Assembly (NCBI RefSeq): GCF_019745455.1
Contig: NZ_JAIETD010000028.1
Coordinates: forward strand, 62,001-126,000
Origin: Methylobacterium sp.
Lineage (GTDB): Bacteria > Pseudomonadota > Alphaproteobacteria > Rhizobiales > Beijerinckiaceae
DNA length: 64,000 nucleotides
Direction of reading: 5' to 3'
Both the position numbers and the translations under genes were made by a program. A model generated the notes under the pieces. It was given only the letters and a program-made list of their open reading frames with translations. It was not told the DNA's origin and did no database searches. The first letter of the stretch is position 1. The number at the start of each line of letters is the position of its first letter. Positions 7,866-18,059 of the stretch are shown in pieces.

Positions 7866-9239
7866 TCAAAACATGTGGCTGTACCGCTCCACCTCCCATG
7901 CGCTCACGGTGAGGTGGTACTCCTCCCACTCGGCGCGCTTGTAGCGGATGAACTCGTCGCGCAGCGCCTTTCCGAGCGTCGCCTCGACGAGGGGATCGGC
8001 CGCGAAGGCGTCGACCGCCTCGGCGAGGGTCTGAGGCAGGAAGTCGATGCCGCGCTCCCGGCGCTGTGCATCCGACAGGTCGTAGAGGTTGTCCTCGTTG
8101 GGCGCGCCAGGATCGATGCGCTCGCGCACGCCCTCCAACCCCGCCGCCAGGACGAGGGCGGCAGCGAGGTAGGGGTTGACCGCGCCGTCGGCGTTGCGGC
8201 TCTCGCAGCGCCCGCCGCCGGCCGGGACCCGCACCGAGTTGGTGCGATTGTTTGAACCGTACGAGTTGAACACCGGCGCCCAGGAGAAGCCCGCCATCGC
8301 GCCCTGGCGCACGAGGCGCTTGTAGCTGTTCACGGTGGGGGCGAAGGCAGCGCAGAGGGCGCGGCCGTGGCGGAGCACGCCGCCGATGAAGTGATAGCCG
8401 GTCTCGGTCAGCCCCAGCCCGCGCGGGTCGTCAGCCGGCGAGCGGGCAAAGGCGTTCTTTCCCGTCTCCTTGTCGAACAGCGACATGTTGAAATGGGCGC
8501 CGTTGCCGGTGCGGTCGGCGAAGGGTTTGGGCATCATCGTGGCGATCAGCCCTTCCTCCTTGGCGTAGTGCTTCGCCATCATCCGGAAGAAGGTGAGCCG
8601 GTCGCACATGGTCAGCGCGTCGGCATAGTTGAAATCGAACTCGAACTGGCCGCAGGCATCCTCGTGGTCGAAGGAGTAGAGGTCCCAGCCGAGGTCGTTG
8701 ATCGTGGTCGCAACCTTGTCGAGCCATGAGAAATTGTCGACGAACCCGCGCACGTCGTAGCAGGGCTTCAGGAGCTTATCGTCGGCGACCGGCGTGTGCA
8801 GGGAGCCGTCGGCCGCCTGTTTCAGCAGGAAGATCTCGCACTCGATGCCGAGATTGAAACCGAAGCCCATCGTCTCGGCCTGTTTCAGGACGTTCTTCAA
8901 CGCGATGCGGGTCGAGAGCGGATAGGGCTGGCCCTGGAAAGTCAGGTCGGCCGGCGCCCAGGCCAGCTTCTTTTCCCAGGGCAGCTGGATCAGCTGCGAG
9001 AAGTCGGGGACCGAGGCGAGCTCGTCCTCGTTCGGGGCCTGGCCGAGCCCGTCGAGGGCGTAGCCGGTATAGCGCTCGGAGCCCACCGCCATCTGGGGCA
9101 GGTGGCCGATCGGCACCACCTTGGCCTTCTGGGCGCCGTGGATGTCGACATAAGCGCCGATGACGTATTTCACGCCCTTGGCGCGGAGGTCCTCCTGCAG
9201 GGCCAGGATGGTCGGATCGGTGGTCTCGCTATGAGCCAT
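7866..9239 (-). CDS. glnT: Type III glutamine synthetase-like protein
   Basis: A 457-residue glutamine-synthetase fold protein of the GlnT type. It shows the GS beta-grasp start ([20 protein letters not shown]), the metal/glutamate region [11 protein letters not shown] at about 122-132 and the [10 protein letters not shown] segment at about 246-255. It joins ammonia to glutamate or a related amino acceptor; some GlnT-like proteins act on other amines, so the substrate is open. GAGGAG lies 8 nt before ATG at 9239. It starts 4 bp after the creatininase-family gene, in the importer operon, which suggests that the ammonia released by the locus is captured on the spot. Confidence 0.88.
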   Translation of the reverse strand: MAHSETTDPTILALQEDLRAKGVKYVIGAYVDIHGAQKAKVVPIGHLPQMAVGSERYTGYALDGLGQAPNEDELASVPDFSQLIQLPWEKKLAWAPADLTFQGQPYPLSTRIALKNVLKQAETMGFGFNLGIECEIFLLKQAADGSLHTPVADDKLLKPCYDVRGFVDNFSWLDKVATTINDLGWDLYSFDHEDACGQFEFDFNYADALTMCDRLTFFRMMAKHYAKEEGLIATMMPKPFADRTGNGAHFNMSLFDKETGKNAFARSPADDPRGLGLTETGYHFIGGVLRHGRALCAAFAPTVNSYKRLVRQGAMAGFSWAPVFNSYGSNNRTNSVRVPAGGGRCESRNADGAVNPYLAAALVLAAGLEGVRERIDPGAPNEDNLYDLSDAQRRERGIDFLPQTLAEAVDAFAADPLVEATLGKALRDEFIRYKRAEWEEYHLTVSAWEVERYSHMF

Positions 9240-9243
9240 CGGC

Positions 9244-10023
9244 TCAACTCCTCTGTGTCGGGGCGTGGTAGGAATGGGGCAGGGGCGGGGTCTCGGTCAG
9301 GCCGCGCAACACGAGGGCGGAGAGGTCCTCGACCATCCAGGCGAATAGGCGCTCGCCCTCCTCGGCGCTCGCTTGCGAGGGGCGGCCGGTGACGCCGTTC
9401 AGGCTGGTGCGGTTGACCGGATGAGCGAAGACGAGGCCGTCCGTCCGGTCGGGATCGTCGGATTCCGTGATCCGCTCGGGCCGCACGAGGTCCGGCGCCA
9501 GTGCCAGCATCAGCGAGGTCTCGGCAGCGTTGGCGTGCCAATCCTCGGCGTCGGCGAAGTGAGCGGCGCGGACGCGTTCGCTGATCGTCACCGAGTTCAC
9601 CAGCGCCACCATGAGATCGTCATGGGCAGCCCTCAGCATTTCGAGGGCGCAGCGCAGGGGCGCGGCGTTGGTGACGTGGGCGTTCACGAGGAACAGGCGG
9701 CGCACGCCGGAATGGTAGGCGCTCGTGCCGATCTGGACGACGACCTGGCTCATCACCAGGGGATCGAGCGAGATGGTGCCGGGCCAGCGCCGGCTGTGGC
9801 CGAGCGAGCAGCCGTACGGGAGGGTCGGCAGCACCGGCACGCGGGTGCGGGCCGAGACGGCATGAGCCAGCCTCTCGGCCAGCACGAAATCCATGCCGGT
9901 GCCGAGATGGGGCCCGTGCTGCTCGGTGGCGCCGACGGGCAGGATCACGGCCTGGGCGGCTTGGCCGAGATCGCCGGGGATCTCTTCCCAGGTGCGGTCG
10001 GACCAGGGGAGGGGAACACTCAT
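9244..10023 (-). CDS. Creatininase-family amidohydrolase
   Basis: A 259-residue creatininase/ArfB-like fold. The metal-binding signature [18 protein letters not shown] at about 29-46 supplies the expected Glu, His and Asp ligands. A second segment, [12 protein letters not shown], differs from the usual NGHGGN, and HANAAETS supplies a late Glu. Family members hydrolyse cyclic or linear amides (creatinine, formamidopyrimidines). In this operon a guanidino- or amide-nitrogen substrate is plausible but unproven. It sits between the ABC ATPase gene (118 bp upstream, with a small palindromic repeat between) and glnT (4 bp downstream). Confidence 0.82.
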   Translation of the reverse strand: MSVPLPWSDRTWEEIPGDLGQAAQAVILPVGATEQHGPHLGTGMDFVLAERLAHAVSARTRVPVLPTLPYGCSLGHSRRWPGTISLDPLVMSQVVVQIGTSAYHSGVRRLFLVNAHVTNAAPLRCALEMLRAAHDDLMVALVNSVTISERVRAAHFADAEDWHANAAETSLMLALAPDLVRPERITESDDPDRTDGLVFAHPVNRTSLNGVTGRPSQASAEEGERLFAWMVEDLSALVLRGLTETPPLPHSYHAPTQRS

Positions 10024-10054
10024 GGCCGGCCGCTACCGTCTTGGGTCAAGGCAC

Positions 10055-10116
10055 CATCCCCTCTCCCCGGCAGGGGGGAGACGCGACCCTCTCCCTGCAA
10101 GCGGGGCGAGGGGATG
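10055..10116. repeat. Short palindromic repeat (62 bp), intergenic
   Basis: Bounded by inverted CATCCCCTC and GAGGGGATG, with inner CTCTCCCC/GGGGGGAG and CCCTCTCCCTGC/GCGGGGCGAGGG arms. It shares the CCCTCTCC...GGAGAGGG style with the larger repeats at 3303, 12038 and 23756. It lies between the ABC ATPase and creatininase genes inside one operon and may act as an mRNA hairpin. Confidence 0.65.
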
Positions 10117-10141
10117 CGCGCCTTCGTTACTGCAGCGGCCA

Positions 10142-11062
10142 TCACTCGACCTCGTCGCCAGCCGGCGCCATGCGGGTCACGAGGCTCGGCGTGACCGGGT
10201 CGTCCTCGCTCTCCTCCTTCGGCGGGTGGATCAGCGCGTCGAGGCGGGCGCGGGTGGCGCGGAACTCGGGACCGAGCATCTGGTCGTGGCTGCGCGGCCG
10301 CGGCACCGGCACCTCGATCAACTCGGCGACCTCGCCGGGATGGGCCTTCAGCACCAGGATGCGGTCGGCGAGGTAGACCGCCTCGTCGAGGTCATGGGTG
10401 ATGAAGACGATGGTGATGTCGATCTTCTTCCAGATCTCGATGAGGTAGGCCTGCATCCGGGCGCGGGACTGGGTGTCGAGGGCCGAGAACGGCTCGTCCA
10501 TCAGGAGGATGCGGGGCCGCGTGGCGAGCGCGCGGGCGATCGCCACGCGCTGCTTCATGCCGCCCGAGAGCTGGTGCGGGTAGGAGCCGGCGAAGGATTC
10601 GAGGCCGATCAGCGCCAGCCATTGCCGCGCCTCGCGCTCCGCCTCGCGCCGCGGGGTGCCGTTCTCCTCGAGCCCGAAGGCGACGTTGCGCAGCACGCTG
10701 AGCCAGGGGAACAGGGTGTAGCCCTGGAACACCATGCCCCGATCCGCCCCCGGCCCGGAGACCGGCACCCCGCCGACGCGGACGATTCCGGAACTCGCGG
10801 TCTCGAGCCCGGCGAGGATGCGCACGAAGGTGGACTTGCCGCAGCCCGACGGCCCGACGACGCAGAGAAACTCGCGCCGGTGGGTGTCGAGGTCGATCCC
10901 CTTCAGCGCCACGACCTCGCGCCCGTCGGGCGCGCGGAACACCTTGCCCAATCCCTCGACGCTGAGCGCGACCTCGCGGCTCCTGAGCTTGGCAAAGCGC
11001 GCGCGGACCGGCTCGCACTGGGTGCGGTAATCGAACTCAGGAGAGAGCACGCCGACGCTCAT
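10142..11062 (-). CDS. ABC transporter ATP-binding protein (NitT/TauT type)
   Basis: A 306-residue ATPase with Walker [11 protein letters not shown] (about 95-104), Q-loop, signature [15 protein letters not shown] and Walker [13 protein letters not shown] followed by the H-loop FITHDLDEA. It closely follows the nitrate/taurine/aliphatic sulfonate importer family. Its ATG at 11062 overlaps the permease stop (ATGA), so the two are translationally coupled. The substrate is inferred from context as guanidine or a related small nitrogen compound; similar transporters recur beside 'urea carboxylase' operons. Confidence 0.92.
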   Translation of the reverse strand: MSVGVLSPEFDYRTQCEPVRARFAKLRSREVALSVEGLGKVFRAPDGREVVALKGIDLDTHRREFLCVVGPSGCGKSTFVRILAGLETASSGIVRVGGVPVSGPGADRGMVFQGYTLFPWLSVLRNVAFGLEENGTPRREAEREARQWLALIGLESFAGSYPHQLSGGMKQRVAIARALATRPRILLMDEPFSALDTQSRARMQAYLIEIWKKIDITIVFITHDLDEAVYLADRILVLKAHPGEVAELIEVPVPRPRSHDQMLGPEFRATRARLDALIHPPKEESEDDPVTPSLVTRMAPAGDEVE

Positions 11063-12207
11063 CTCTCGCTCCTGTCATAGGGGAACAGCCGCCGTCCGAG
11101 CATCGCCAGGGCGATGTCCGTGAGGGAGCCGACGAGGCCGATGATGAGGATCGCGGCGTAGACGTTCTCGAAATGCTGGTAGCGGGCCTGCTGCGTGATG
11201 AAGAAGGTGATGCCCGACGAGGTGCCGATGAGCTCGGCGACGATCAGGTAGGTCCAGGCCCAGCCGAGCAGGATGCGCTGGTCGCGGTAGAGCTGGGGCA
11301 GCATCGCCGGCACGATCACCCGGCGGATCAGGCGCAGGTTACGGGCGCCCAGCGTCAGCGCCGCCTCGATCAGCAGCGGGTCGATGCGCCGCGTGGTGTT
11401 GGCGATGACGAGAACCTGCTGGAAGAAGGTGCCGATCACGATGATGGCGATCTTGGGCCCGTCATAGATCCCGAGGATCGCCACCATCAGCGCCCCGAAG
11501 GCGGGCGCCGGCATGTAGCGGACGAACTCGATCACCGGCTCGGTGATGCGGGCGAGCGTCGGCTGCGCGCCGCACAGGATGCCGAGCGGCACGCCGACGA
11601 TGGAGGAGATCAGGAACCCCCAGAAGATGATCTGGATCGAGTGCCACAGGCTCAAGGGGAGGCGGATCGCGTCGCGCTGGGTCGGCTGCGCGGTCAGCGA
11701 GGTCCAGAACGCGGCCGCGACCTCGTGCGGGGCCGGCAGGTAGACGGGGTTGGCGGCCCTTCCCACGGGCGGCGCGGACTTGGCAGCCTCGGCCGAGGCG
11801 ACCTCCTCGGCGAAGGCGGCCTTGGGCAGGCGCATCCCCGGCTGCATCCAGGCGACGTCGCCCGGATCGCTGACCTCGACGAGGGGATGCCAGAGGAACG
11901 GCAGGTAGGATACCGCCGACCAGGCGAGGATCGGCAGGAGGAAGGAGAGAACGGTGAGGGTGATGCGCCGACGCGGCGACAGGGGTTTCGCGACGCCGAT
12001 CCAGGAGCGGCGGCGTGCTTTCGCCGGAGCCGCCAATCCTCCCCCCTCTGCGGGGGAGGGTGCCTTGCTGAGCGAGGCGGGAGAGGGGATCGCGACCTCT
12101 CCGGACAAGGCGGCGATCCCCTCATCCGACCCGCTCCGCGGGCTGCCTTCTCCCGCAGAGGGGAGAAGGTGCGCGCGCGCAGCGCTATGGGCTGGATCGG
12201 CCGTCAT
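11059..12207 (-). CDS. ABC transporter permease (NitT/TauT type) with repeat-encoded N-terminus
   Basis: A 382-residue inner-membrane permease. The start is ATG at 12207, overlapping the binding-protein stop (ATGA). Residues about 13-57 ([15 protein letters not shown]...[12 protein letters not shown]) come from palindromic repeat copy B and form an extra cytoplasmic tail. A first membrane segment lies near 75-95 ([18 protein letters not shown]), followed by a periplasmic stretch and five to six further segments. The EAA-type loop is [20 protein letters not shown]. The partner ATPase is encoded immediately downstream. The long open frame upstream of 12207 is a shadow of the binding-protein gene, not a fusion. 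Confidence 0.9.
   Translation of the reverse strand: MTADPAHSAARAHLLPSAGEGSPRSGSDEGIAALSGEVAIPSPASLSKAPSPAEGGGLAAPAKARRRSWIGVAKPLSPRRRITLTVLSFLLPILAWSAVSYLPFLWHPLVEVSDPGDVAWMQPGMRLPKAAFAEEVASAEAAKSAPPVGRAANPVYLPAPHEVAAAFWTSLTAQPTQRDAIRLPLSLWHSIQIIFWGFLISSIVGVPLGILCGAQPTLARITEPVIEFVRYMPAPAFGALMVAILGIYDGPKIAIIVIGTFFQQVLVIANTTRRIDPLLIEAALTLGARNLRLIRRVIVPAMLPQLYRDQRILLGWAWTYLIVAELIGTSSGITFFITQQARYQHFENVYAAILIIGLVGSLTDIALAMLGRRLFPYDRSER
12038..12169 (-). repeat. Protein-coding palindromic repeat, copy B (inside permease)
   Basis: About 132 bp, closely similar throughout to copy A at 3303-3436 and in the same orientation relative to transcription. It is read in the same frame, giving [15 protein letters not shown] and [12 protein letters not shown] against PSAGEGGPRSGSGEG and LSGEVAFPSPAS in copy A. 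It encodes permease residues about 13-57, between the start codon and the first membrane helix. Confidence 0.85.
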
Positions 12208-13199
12208 TTCCCGTCGGTCAGGCCGGGATCGATGTAGCTCTTCAGGTCCTGCGCGGTCTTGTAGACCTCGTACTTGACGTTGAAGGCGTCGGCGTAGCGG
12301 CTCGACCCGTAGAGCGAGCCGAAGCCGTCGGCATCCTTCATCACCTTGCGGCCCTCCGCGAGGGTGAGGAGCTTGGTGCCCTTGAGGAAGCGGGTGAAGG
12401 TCGGCGCGTCGATGCCGACCTTGGCCGCCATGATCGCGACCGCGTCGGGTTGCGTCCTGGGATCCTCGATATAGGCGACGACCTTGTCCCAGACCCCGAC
12501 GAACTTGATCCATTCGGCCCGGCGCGCGGCGAGGCTCGCCGGGGAGACGGTGACGACGTCGTAGATCAGGCCGGGCACGTCGGCGGAGGTGTAGAGCGGC
12601 TTGGCACCGGCCGCCCCCTTCATCGCCTGGCCGGCGATGGGTTGCCAGGCGCCGATGGCCGAGACGTCGCCGCTTGCCAGAACCTGCGGCGTCTCGTTGG
12701 TCTTGGCGTTGACCAGGGTGACGTCCGTCTCCTTGAGGCCGAGCTTGGTCAGGCCGTGGATCAGGAGCAGGTGCTCGACGAGGCCGACTTCGAGGCCGAC
12801 CTTCTTGCCCTTGAGGTCGGCGAGCGCCTTCACCCCGGGCTTGCCGACGATCATGTCGTTGCCGTTGGAATAATCGGTGAGCATGATCATGACGTTCTTG
12901 GCGCCATTGCCGCCCATCACCAGGGCATCGCCGTTGGTGCAGGTGACCGCGTCGAGCTTGCCCGCCGAGAAGGCATCCATCGAGGCCGAGTAGTCGAACC
13001 ACTCGAACTTCGCCTCGACGCCGGCCTCCTTGAGCCAGCCTTTCTCGATGGCGACCTGCCAGGCGACCCAGCCGGGCCAGTCGCTGTAGCCGATGCGCAG
13101 GGGCTCGGCGGCCTGGACGGCGGGGGAGGCGGCGAGGCCGAGGGCGAGCAGCCCGGCGGCGGCTCCCTGACGGAGGGCGGCGATCATGGACAGGCGCAT
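12204..13199 (-). CDS. ABC transporter substrate-binding protein (urea carboxylase-region type)
   Basis: A 331-residue periplasmic binding protein of the NMT1/nitrate-taurine family. [11 protein letters not shown] plus a hydrophobic stretch to SPAVQA-AEP forms a Sec signal peptide. The mature protein starts [14 protein letters not shown], as in ssuA/tauA-like proteins and in the family recorded next to urea carboxylase operons. ATG at 13199 is chosen because GGAG lies 9 nt upstream and the signal peptide begins there; the frame is open further upstream without support. It is the first gene of SBP-permease-ATPase-creatininase-glnT. The leader holds a NikR-type operator and a sigma-54-like motif. 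Confidence 0.9.
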   Translation of the reverse strand: MRLSMIAALRQGAAAGLLALGLAASPAVQAAEPLRIGYSDWPGWVAWQVAIEKGWLKEAGVEAKFEWFDYSASMDAFSAGKLDAVTCTNGDALVMGGNGAKNVMIMLTDYSNGNDMIVGKPGVKALADLKGKKVGLEVGLVEHLLLIHGLTKLGLKETDVTLVNAKTNETPQVLASGDVSAIGAWQPIAGQAMKGAAGAKPLYTSADVPGLIYDVVTVSPASLAARRAEWIKFVGVWDKVVAYIEDPRTQPDAVAIMAAKVGIDAPTFTRFLKGTKLLTLAEGRKVMKDADGFGSLYGSSRYADAFNVKYEVYKTAQDLKSYIDPGLTDGK

Positions 13200-13217
13200 C
13201 TGCAATCTCCGAGACGC

Positions 13218-13245
13218 GTAGTACGATCGGTAGAAATCGTAATAC
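13218..13245. promoter_or_regulatory. NikR-type operator
   Basis: Inverted repeat GTAGTACGAT (13218-13227), 8 bp spacer, ATCGTAATAC (13236-13245); 9 of 10 arm positions pair. Total length (28 bp) and layout match the E. coli NikR operator, whose half-sites are GTATGACGA and TCGTCATAC separated by 10 bp. It lies between the divergent binding-protein and nikR-like genes, 19 bp before the former's start, so it can control both. Confidence 0.7.
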
Positions 13246-13262
13246 CGGCGGGCTTTCAGGCA

Positions 13263-13278
13263 TACAAGAGGCATGCCA
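13263..13278 (-). promoter_or_regulatory. Possible sigma-54 promoter for the importer operon
   Basis: On the minus strand TGGCATGCCTCTTGTA resembles the consensus TGGCACG-N4-TTGCW with correct GG-N10 spacing, but the -12 GC is GT. It lies about 64 bp before the binding-protein start, with the NikR-type operator just downstream. Nitrogen-scavenging operons often use sigma-54. This is a single motif match and remains tentative. Confidence 0.3.
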
Positions 13279-13307
13279 CACTGCCTTCGGATCGAGGGGA
13301 GCGGGCG

Positions 13308-13796
13308 ATGACAAAGGCTGCGGATACGGTGCCGGCGGAGGGCGGGAGCGAGCGACGTCGGCCGGTCAGCCGCATCAGCCTCTCGTTGTCCGAGGATCTG
13401 CTCTGCGAACTCGATACCATGGTCGGAGAGCGCGGCTTCGCCAGCCGTTCGCAGGCCGTGGCAACGGTCCTTCACCGCTCGCTCGTCGAGCATCGCCACG
13501 AAGTCGGCGACCGGGTGATGGTCGGCACCATCACGCTGTTCTACGACCACCTCGCCAACGGCCTGCAGCAGCGCCTCGCCGATCTGCAGCGCCGCTACAT
13601 CGCCGAGGTGATCTCATCCCTCCACGTCCACCTGATGCACAATCAGACCCTGGAGGTGGTGCTGGTGCAGGGACCGGCGACGACCCTTCAGACGATCGCC
13701 GATGCGATGATTACCGAGCGCGGGGTGATCTCGGGACGGCTCGAAGTCGTGGCGGCGCTGATCCCGCAGATCCACCCGTTCCGGCCGGACGCCTGA
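13308..13796 (+). CDS. NikR-family ribbon-helix-helix regulator with altered metal site
   Basis: A 162-residue protein. Residues about 20-62 form a ribbon-helix-helix domain ([20 protein letters not shown]) and the C-terminal half the ACT-like ligand domain of NikR. E. coli NikR binds nickel with His76, His87, His89 and Cys95. Here [12 protein letters not shown] keeps both His of HxH, but the Cys position is Thr, and the His76 position falls on Arg in LQRRYIAEV. It may therefore sense another metal or ligand. ATG at 13308 follows GAGGGGAG. It is divergent from the importer operon across the operator at 13218. Its stop codon abuts that of ureG in the palindrome TGATCA. Confidence 0.85.
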   Translation: MTKAADTVPAEGGSERRRPVSRISLSLSEDLLCELDTMVGERGFASRSQAVATVLHRSLVEHRHEVGDRVMVGTITLFYDHLANGLQQRLADLQRRYIAEVISSLHVHLMHNQTLEVVLVQGPATTLQTIADAMITERGVISGRLEVVAALIPQIHPFRPDA

Positions 13797-14411
13797 TCAG
13801 CGCAGGCCGCCCGCCTGACTCACGAATTGGGCGATCTCGTCGGCACCCTTGCCCTCTCGCAGGGAGGCGAAGACGTAGGGGCGCGGCCCACGCATTCTCT
13901 TGGTGTCGGATTCCATGATCCCGAGATCGGCCCCCACCAGCGGCGCGAGATCAGTCTTGTTGACGATGAGGAGGTCCGAGCGGGTGATGCCGGGCCCGCC
14001 CTTGCGCGGGATCTTCTCTCCGCCAGCCACGTCGATGACGTAGAGGGTGATGTCGGCAAGCTCCGGCGAGAAGGTGGCGGCCAAGTTGTCGCCGCCCGAC
14101 TCGATCAGGATGAGGTCGAGCTTCGGGAATCTGCGCCGCATCTCGGCAACGGCGGCGAGGTTGATCGAGGCGTCCTCGCGGATCGCCGTATGCGGGCAGC
14201 CGCCGGTCTCGACGCCCATGATCCGCTCCTCGGGCAAGGCGCCTGCCACGGTGAGGATGCGGGCATCCTCCTTGGTGTAGATGTCGTTGGTGATGGCGCA
14301 GATGTCGTGGGTCTCGCGGAACCTTTTGCAGAGCTGCTCCATCAGCGCGGTCTTGCCCGAGCCGACGGGGCCGCCGATGCCGACGCGCAAGGGACCGTTG
14401 GGAGACGTCAT
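13797..14411 (-). CDS. ureG: Urease accessory GTPase UreG
   Basis: A 204-residue SIMIBI GTPase that drives nickel insertion into urease. The P-loop is [11 protein letters not shown] (about 13-23), the nickel-binding CPH motif lies in [14 protein letters not shown], and the G4 motif is NKTDL. It is the last gene of the ure operon as seen here, 10 bp after ureF, ending against the nikR-like gene. No ureD/ureH follows. Confidence 0.96.
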   Translation of the reverse strand: MTSPNGPLRVGIGGPVGSGKTALMEQLCKRFRETHDICAITNDIYTKEDARILTVAGALPEERIMGVETGGCPHTAIREDASINLAAVAEMRRRFPKLDLILIESGGDNLAATFSPELADITLYVIDVAGGEKIPRKGGPGITRSDLLIVNKTDLAPLVGADLGIMESDTKRMRGPRPYVFASLREGKGADEIAQFVSQAGGLR

Positions 14412-14421
14412 CGAAGGAACC

Positions 14422-15096
14422 TCACGAGCGGAAGATGCGCGAATACTGGGTCTCGTGGCGGGCAGAGCCGAGATCGAGCTTCAAGGTGGCGCTGCCGATC
14501 TCGTCGAGGCCGAGGGCCGGCACCGTTTCGGCCAGAGCCGTGACCCGCGGCGCCAGAGCTGCGATCACCCGCGTGCCGACACTTTGGCCGATCGGGGCGA
14601 CCCGCAAAGCCGCCGAGACGAGGTTCTGGACGAAGGCGAGGCCGAACCCGGACAGCATTGGCACCAGCGCCATGCCGTGTGCGCCCGCCGAGACACCGAC
14701 GGCGACCGGATAGGCGACCTCGCCGTCCAGCATCTCGCTCAAGCTCGCCAAGGCCGGCACAGGCCAGGCGACGCGGGTGGCGTCGAGGAAGCTGCGGCCC
14801 TGCTGACTGGTCTCGAGGTGGAGCTCGCGCGAGGGAGCCAGCGCCAGGGCGAGATCGTTGATGGCGACGAGGGCCGGACCGTCGCTCGCCGCGGCGGCGC
14901 AGTGCGCATGGGCGGCGAGGATGAGGTCGTTGCGGGCTGAGCCGCACTCCAGCACGTCGCCGAGCCAATCGGTCAGAGTGGCTTCGTCGGAGACGCTGCC
15001 GGTCTCCACGGCCCATTCGAGGCCGTGCGAATAGGCATAGGCCCCGATCGGATAGGTCGGCGACAGCCACGCCATGAGGCGCAAAGCCTCAATCAT
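14422..15096 (-). CDS. ureF: Urease accessory protein UreF
   Basis: A 224-residue all-helical UreF that bridges UreG to the apo-urease complex. The N-terminal signature [21 protein letters not shown] is diagnostic (here split as LSPTYPIG and [12 protein letters not shown]). ATG 15096 gives [10 protein letters not shown] and overlaps the ureE stop by 8 bp; an in-frame ATG at 15102 is the alternative. Neither has a clear Shine-Dalgarno, consistent with coupling to ureE. The C-terminus is shorter in conserved signal, but length is normal. Confidence 0.93.
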   Translation of the reverse strand: MIEALRLMAWLSPTYPIGAYAYSHGLEWAVETGSVSDEATLTDWLGDVLECGSARNDLILAAHAHCAAAASDGPALVAINDLALALAPSRELHLETSQQGRSFLDATRVAWPVPALASLSEMLDGEVAYPVAVGVSAGAHGMALVPMLSGFGLAFVQNLVSAALRVAPIGQSVGTRVIAALAPRVTALAETVPALGLDEIGSATLKLDLGSARHETQYSRIFRS

Positions 15097-15586
15097 GGGC
15101 ATGCGAATGAGCGTGGTCGTGAGAATGGCCGTGATGGTGGTGGCCGGCCGCCTCGCCCGCATAGGCGCCGCCTTCGGGACGGAACGGACGCTCCACCGGC
15201 TCGGCGGTGCCGCCCAGGCCCCGAACCATCTCGGCCAGCACATGGTCGAAGCCGATATAGACGGCATGCTCGTCGATCTCCGCCGCGATGTGGCGGTTGC
15301 CGATATGCCAGATCAGCCGCTTGAGGGCGTGGTCGCTCGATGCACGGATCTCCAGCAGCCGCTCGGGAGCGGCCTCGACCCAGACGAGGCGGCCATCCTC
15401 CAGCACGAGGGCATCGCCGTCGTCGAGGACGGTCGACTCTGAGAGGTCGAGGAGAAAGGCGAGACCGCCCGCACCCCGCATCGCCACGCGCCGGCGATGC
15501 CGGTCGCCGTGATCGAGGACGACGCGGTCGACGATCTCGCCGGCTTGGAGAGCGTCGCGGCGGATAAGGCGTGTGGCGCGGATCAT
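15089..15586 (-). CDS. ureE: Urease nickel metallochaperone UreE
   Basis: A 165-residue dimeric nickel chaperone. The peptide-binding N-terminal domain is followed by a metal-binding domain with [10 protein letters not shown]. The tail is histidine-rich ([17 protein letters not shown]), as in nickel-storing UreE proteins. ATG at 15586 lies 6 bp after ureC. It delivers nickel to the UreC active site with UreF and UreG. Confidence 0.95.
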   Translation of the reverse strand: MIRATRLIRRDALQAGEIVDRVVLDHGDRHRRRVAMRGAGGLAFLLDLSESTVLDDGDALVLEDGRLVWVEAAPERLLEIRASSDHALKRLIWHIGNRHIAAEIDEHAVYIGFDHVLAEMVRGLGGTAEPVERPFRPEGGAYAGEAAGHHHHGHSHDHAHSHAHD

Positions 15587-15592
15587 GGGGGG

Positions 15593-17323
<1,731 letters not shown>

Positions 17324-17332
17324 CAACTCCGT

Positions 17333-17734
17333 TCAGAGTTCCAGTCGCGTGAAGCCGGGCTCGATCGCCGCATCCAGGTCGAACGTCACGGTCGTTGACG
17401 CGCCAGCCTGCCGGTTGAGATGGCAGATCAGGTAATCCGGGAAATCGGCATTGCCTCGACGCCAGCCCTCGATCGCGCCGGTGATAGCGGTTTCATCGGT
17501 GAAGGTGATCCGCCGCGAGCCGACGAGGGTGTCGAGCAGGGCAAGGATATCAGATTTTCCGAACCTCTCGCGCCGCGCCAGCGTCCAGACGAACTCGATC
17601 AGAGCGACCGGATTGACCAGGGCCGGCTCGTTCAGGCGTGCATCGTCAGTGAGGAAGGCGGTCGCCGCGGGCGATTGCGCGGCGTCGTCCTCCAGAGTGT
17701 GACGCAGAAGAATGTTCGTATCGACCCCGATCAT
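17333..17734 (-). CDS. vapC: PIN-domain ribonuclease toxin (VapC family)
   Basis: A 133-residue PIN domain. Acidic metal-binding residues are visible in MIGVDTNILLRH (Asp5), PVALIEFVWTL (Glu near 47) and NADFPDYLICH (Asp near 100). Such toxins cleave structured RNA, often tRNA or rRNA. ATG 17734 overlaps the antitoxin stop by 4 bp, and the gene ends 9 bp before ureC. It is co-directional with and embedded in the urease operon. Confidence 0.88.
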   Translation of the reverse strand: MIGVDTNILLRHTLEDDAAQSPAATAFLTDDARLNEPALVNPVALIEFVWTLARRERFGKSDILALLDTLVGSRRITFTDETAITGAIEGWRRGNADFPDYLICHLNRQAGASTTVTFDLDAAIEPGFTRLEL

Positions 17735-18003
17735 CGCGAGGACTTCGCCCGCTCATCCTCGGCGATGAGATGGTCGCCGATCGGGTCAGGGCTCTGGTCG
17801 CGGGTTACCCCGGCCGCGCGGGCGCGCCGTGCGATCGCCTGCATCTCGCGAAGATCGTCCTTGTCCTTCGATAGAATCGCGCGGCCCTCGTCGTCCATGA
17901 GGAGGGAAAGCCGGTCACCCGGTTTTGCGCCGATCGATCGGCGAAATTCGGCCGGCAACGTCACCTGACCTTTCGAAGTCACCGTCATCGCGAACCGCTG
18001 CAC
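17731..18003 (-). CDS. vapB: AbrB/MazE-like antitoxin (VapB)
   Basis: A 90-residue protein with an N-terminal swapped-hairpin AbrB domain (MTVTSKGQVTLPAEFRRSIG) and a C-terminal tail that should wrap the VapC toxin. GTG at 18003 is supported by AAGGAG 6 nt upstream; a later in-frame ATG gives MTVTSKG. The Shine-Dalgarno lies in one arm of the inverted repeat 18008-18059. It begins 54 bp after the ureAB stop. Confidence 0.88.
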   Translation of the reverse strand: MQRFAMTVTSKGQVTLPAEFRRSIGAKPGDRLSLLMDDEGRAILSKDKDDLREMQAIARRARAAGVTRDQSPDPIGDHLIAEDERAKSSR

Positions 18004-18007
18004 GTCG

Positions 18008-18059
18008 AACTCCTTACGTTTTGGCTTTCGCCTTTCTCTATCACAAAGCGTAAGGAGCT
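18008..18059 (-). promoter_or_regulatory. 16-bp inverted repeat between ureAB and vapB
   Basis: Arms AACTCCTTACGTTTTG (18008-18023) and CAAAGCGTAAGGAGCT (18044-18059) pair at 14 of 16 positions across a 20-bp spacer. On the transcript the downstream arm contains the vapB Shine-Dalgarno AAGGAG, pairing with CTCCTT from the end of ureAB; the loop contains a small GGC-GAAA-GCC hairpin. It could be the VapBC operator, an RNA structure hiding the vapB start, or both. Confidence 0.65.

Noticed and set aside
11059..13314. Apparent 751-residue fusion of a binding protein and the ABC permease
   Set aside because: The N-terminal 370 codons are the binding-protein gene read in the wrong frame. The true permease starts at ATG 12207 with a four-base overlap.
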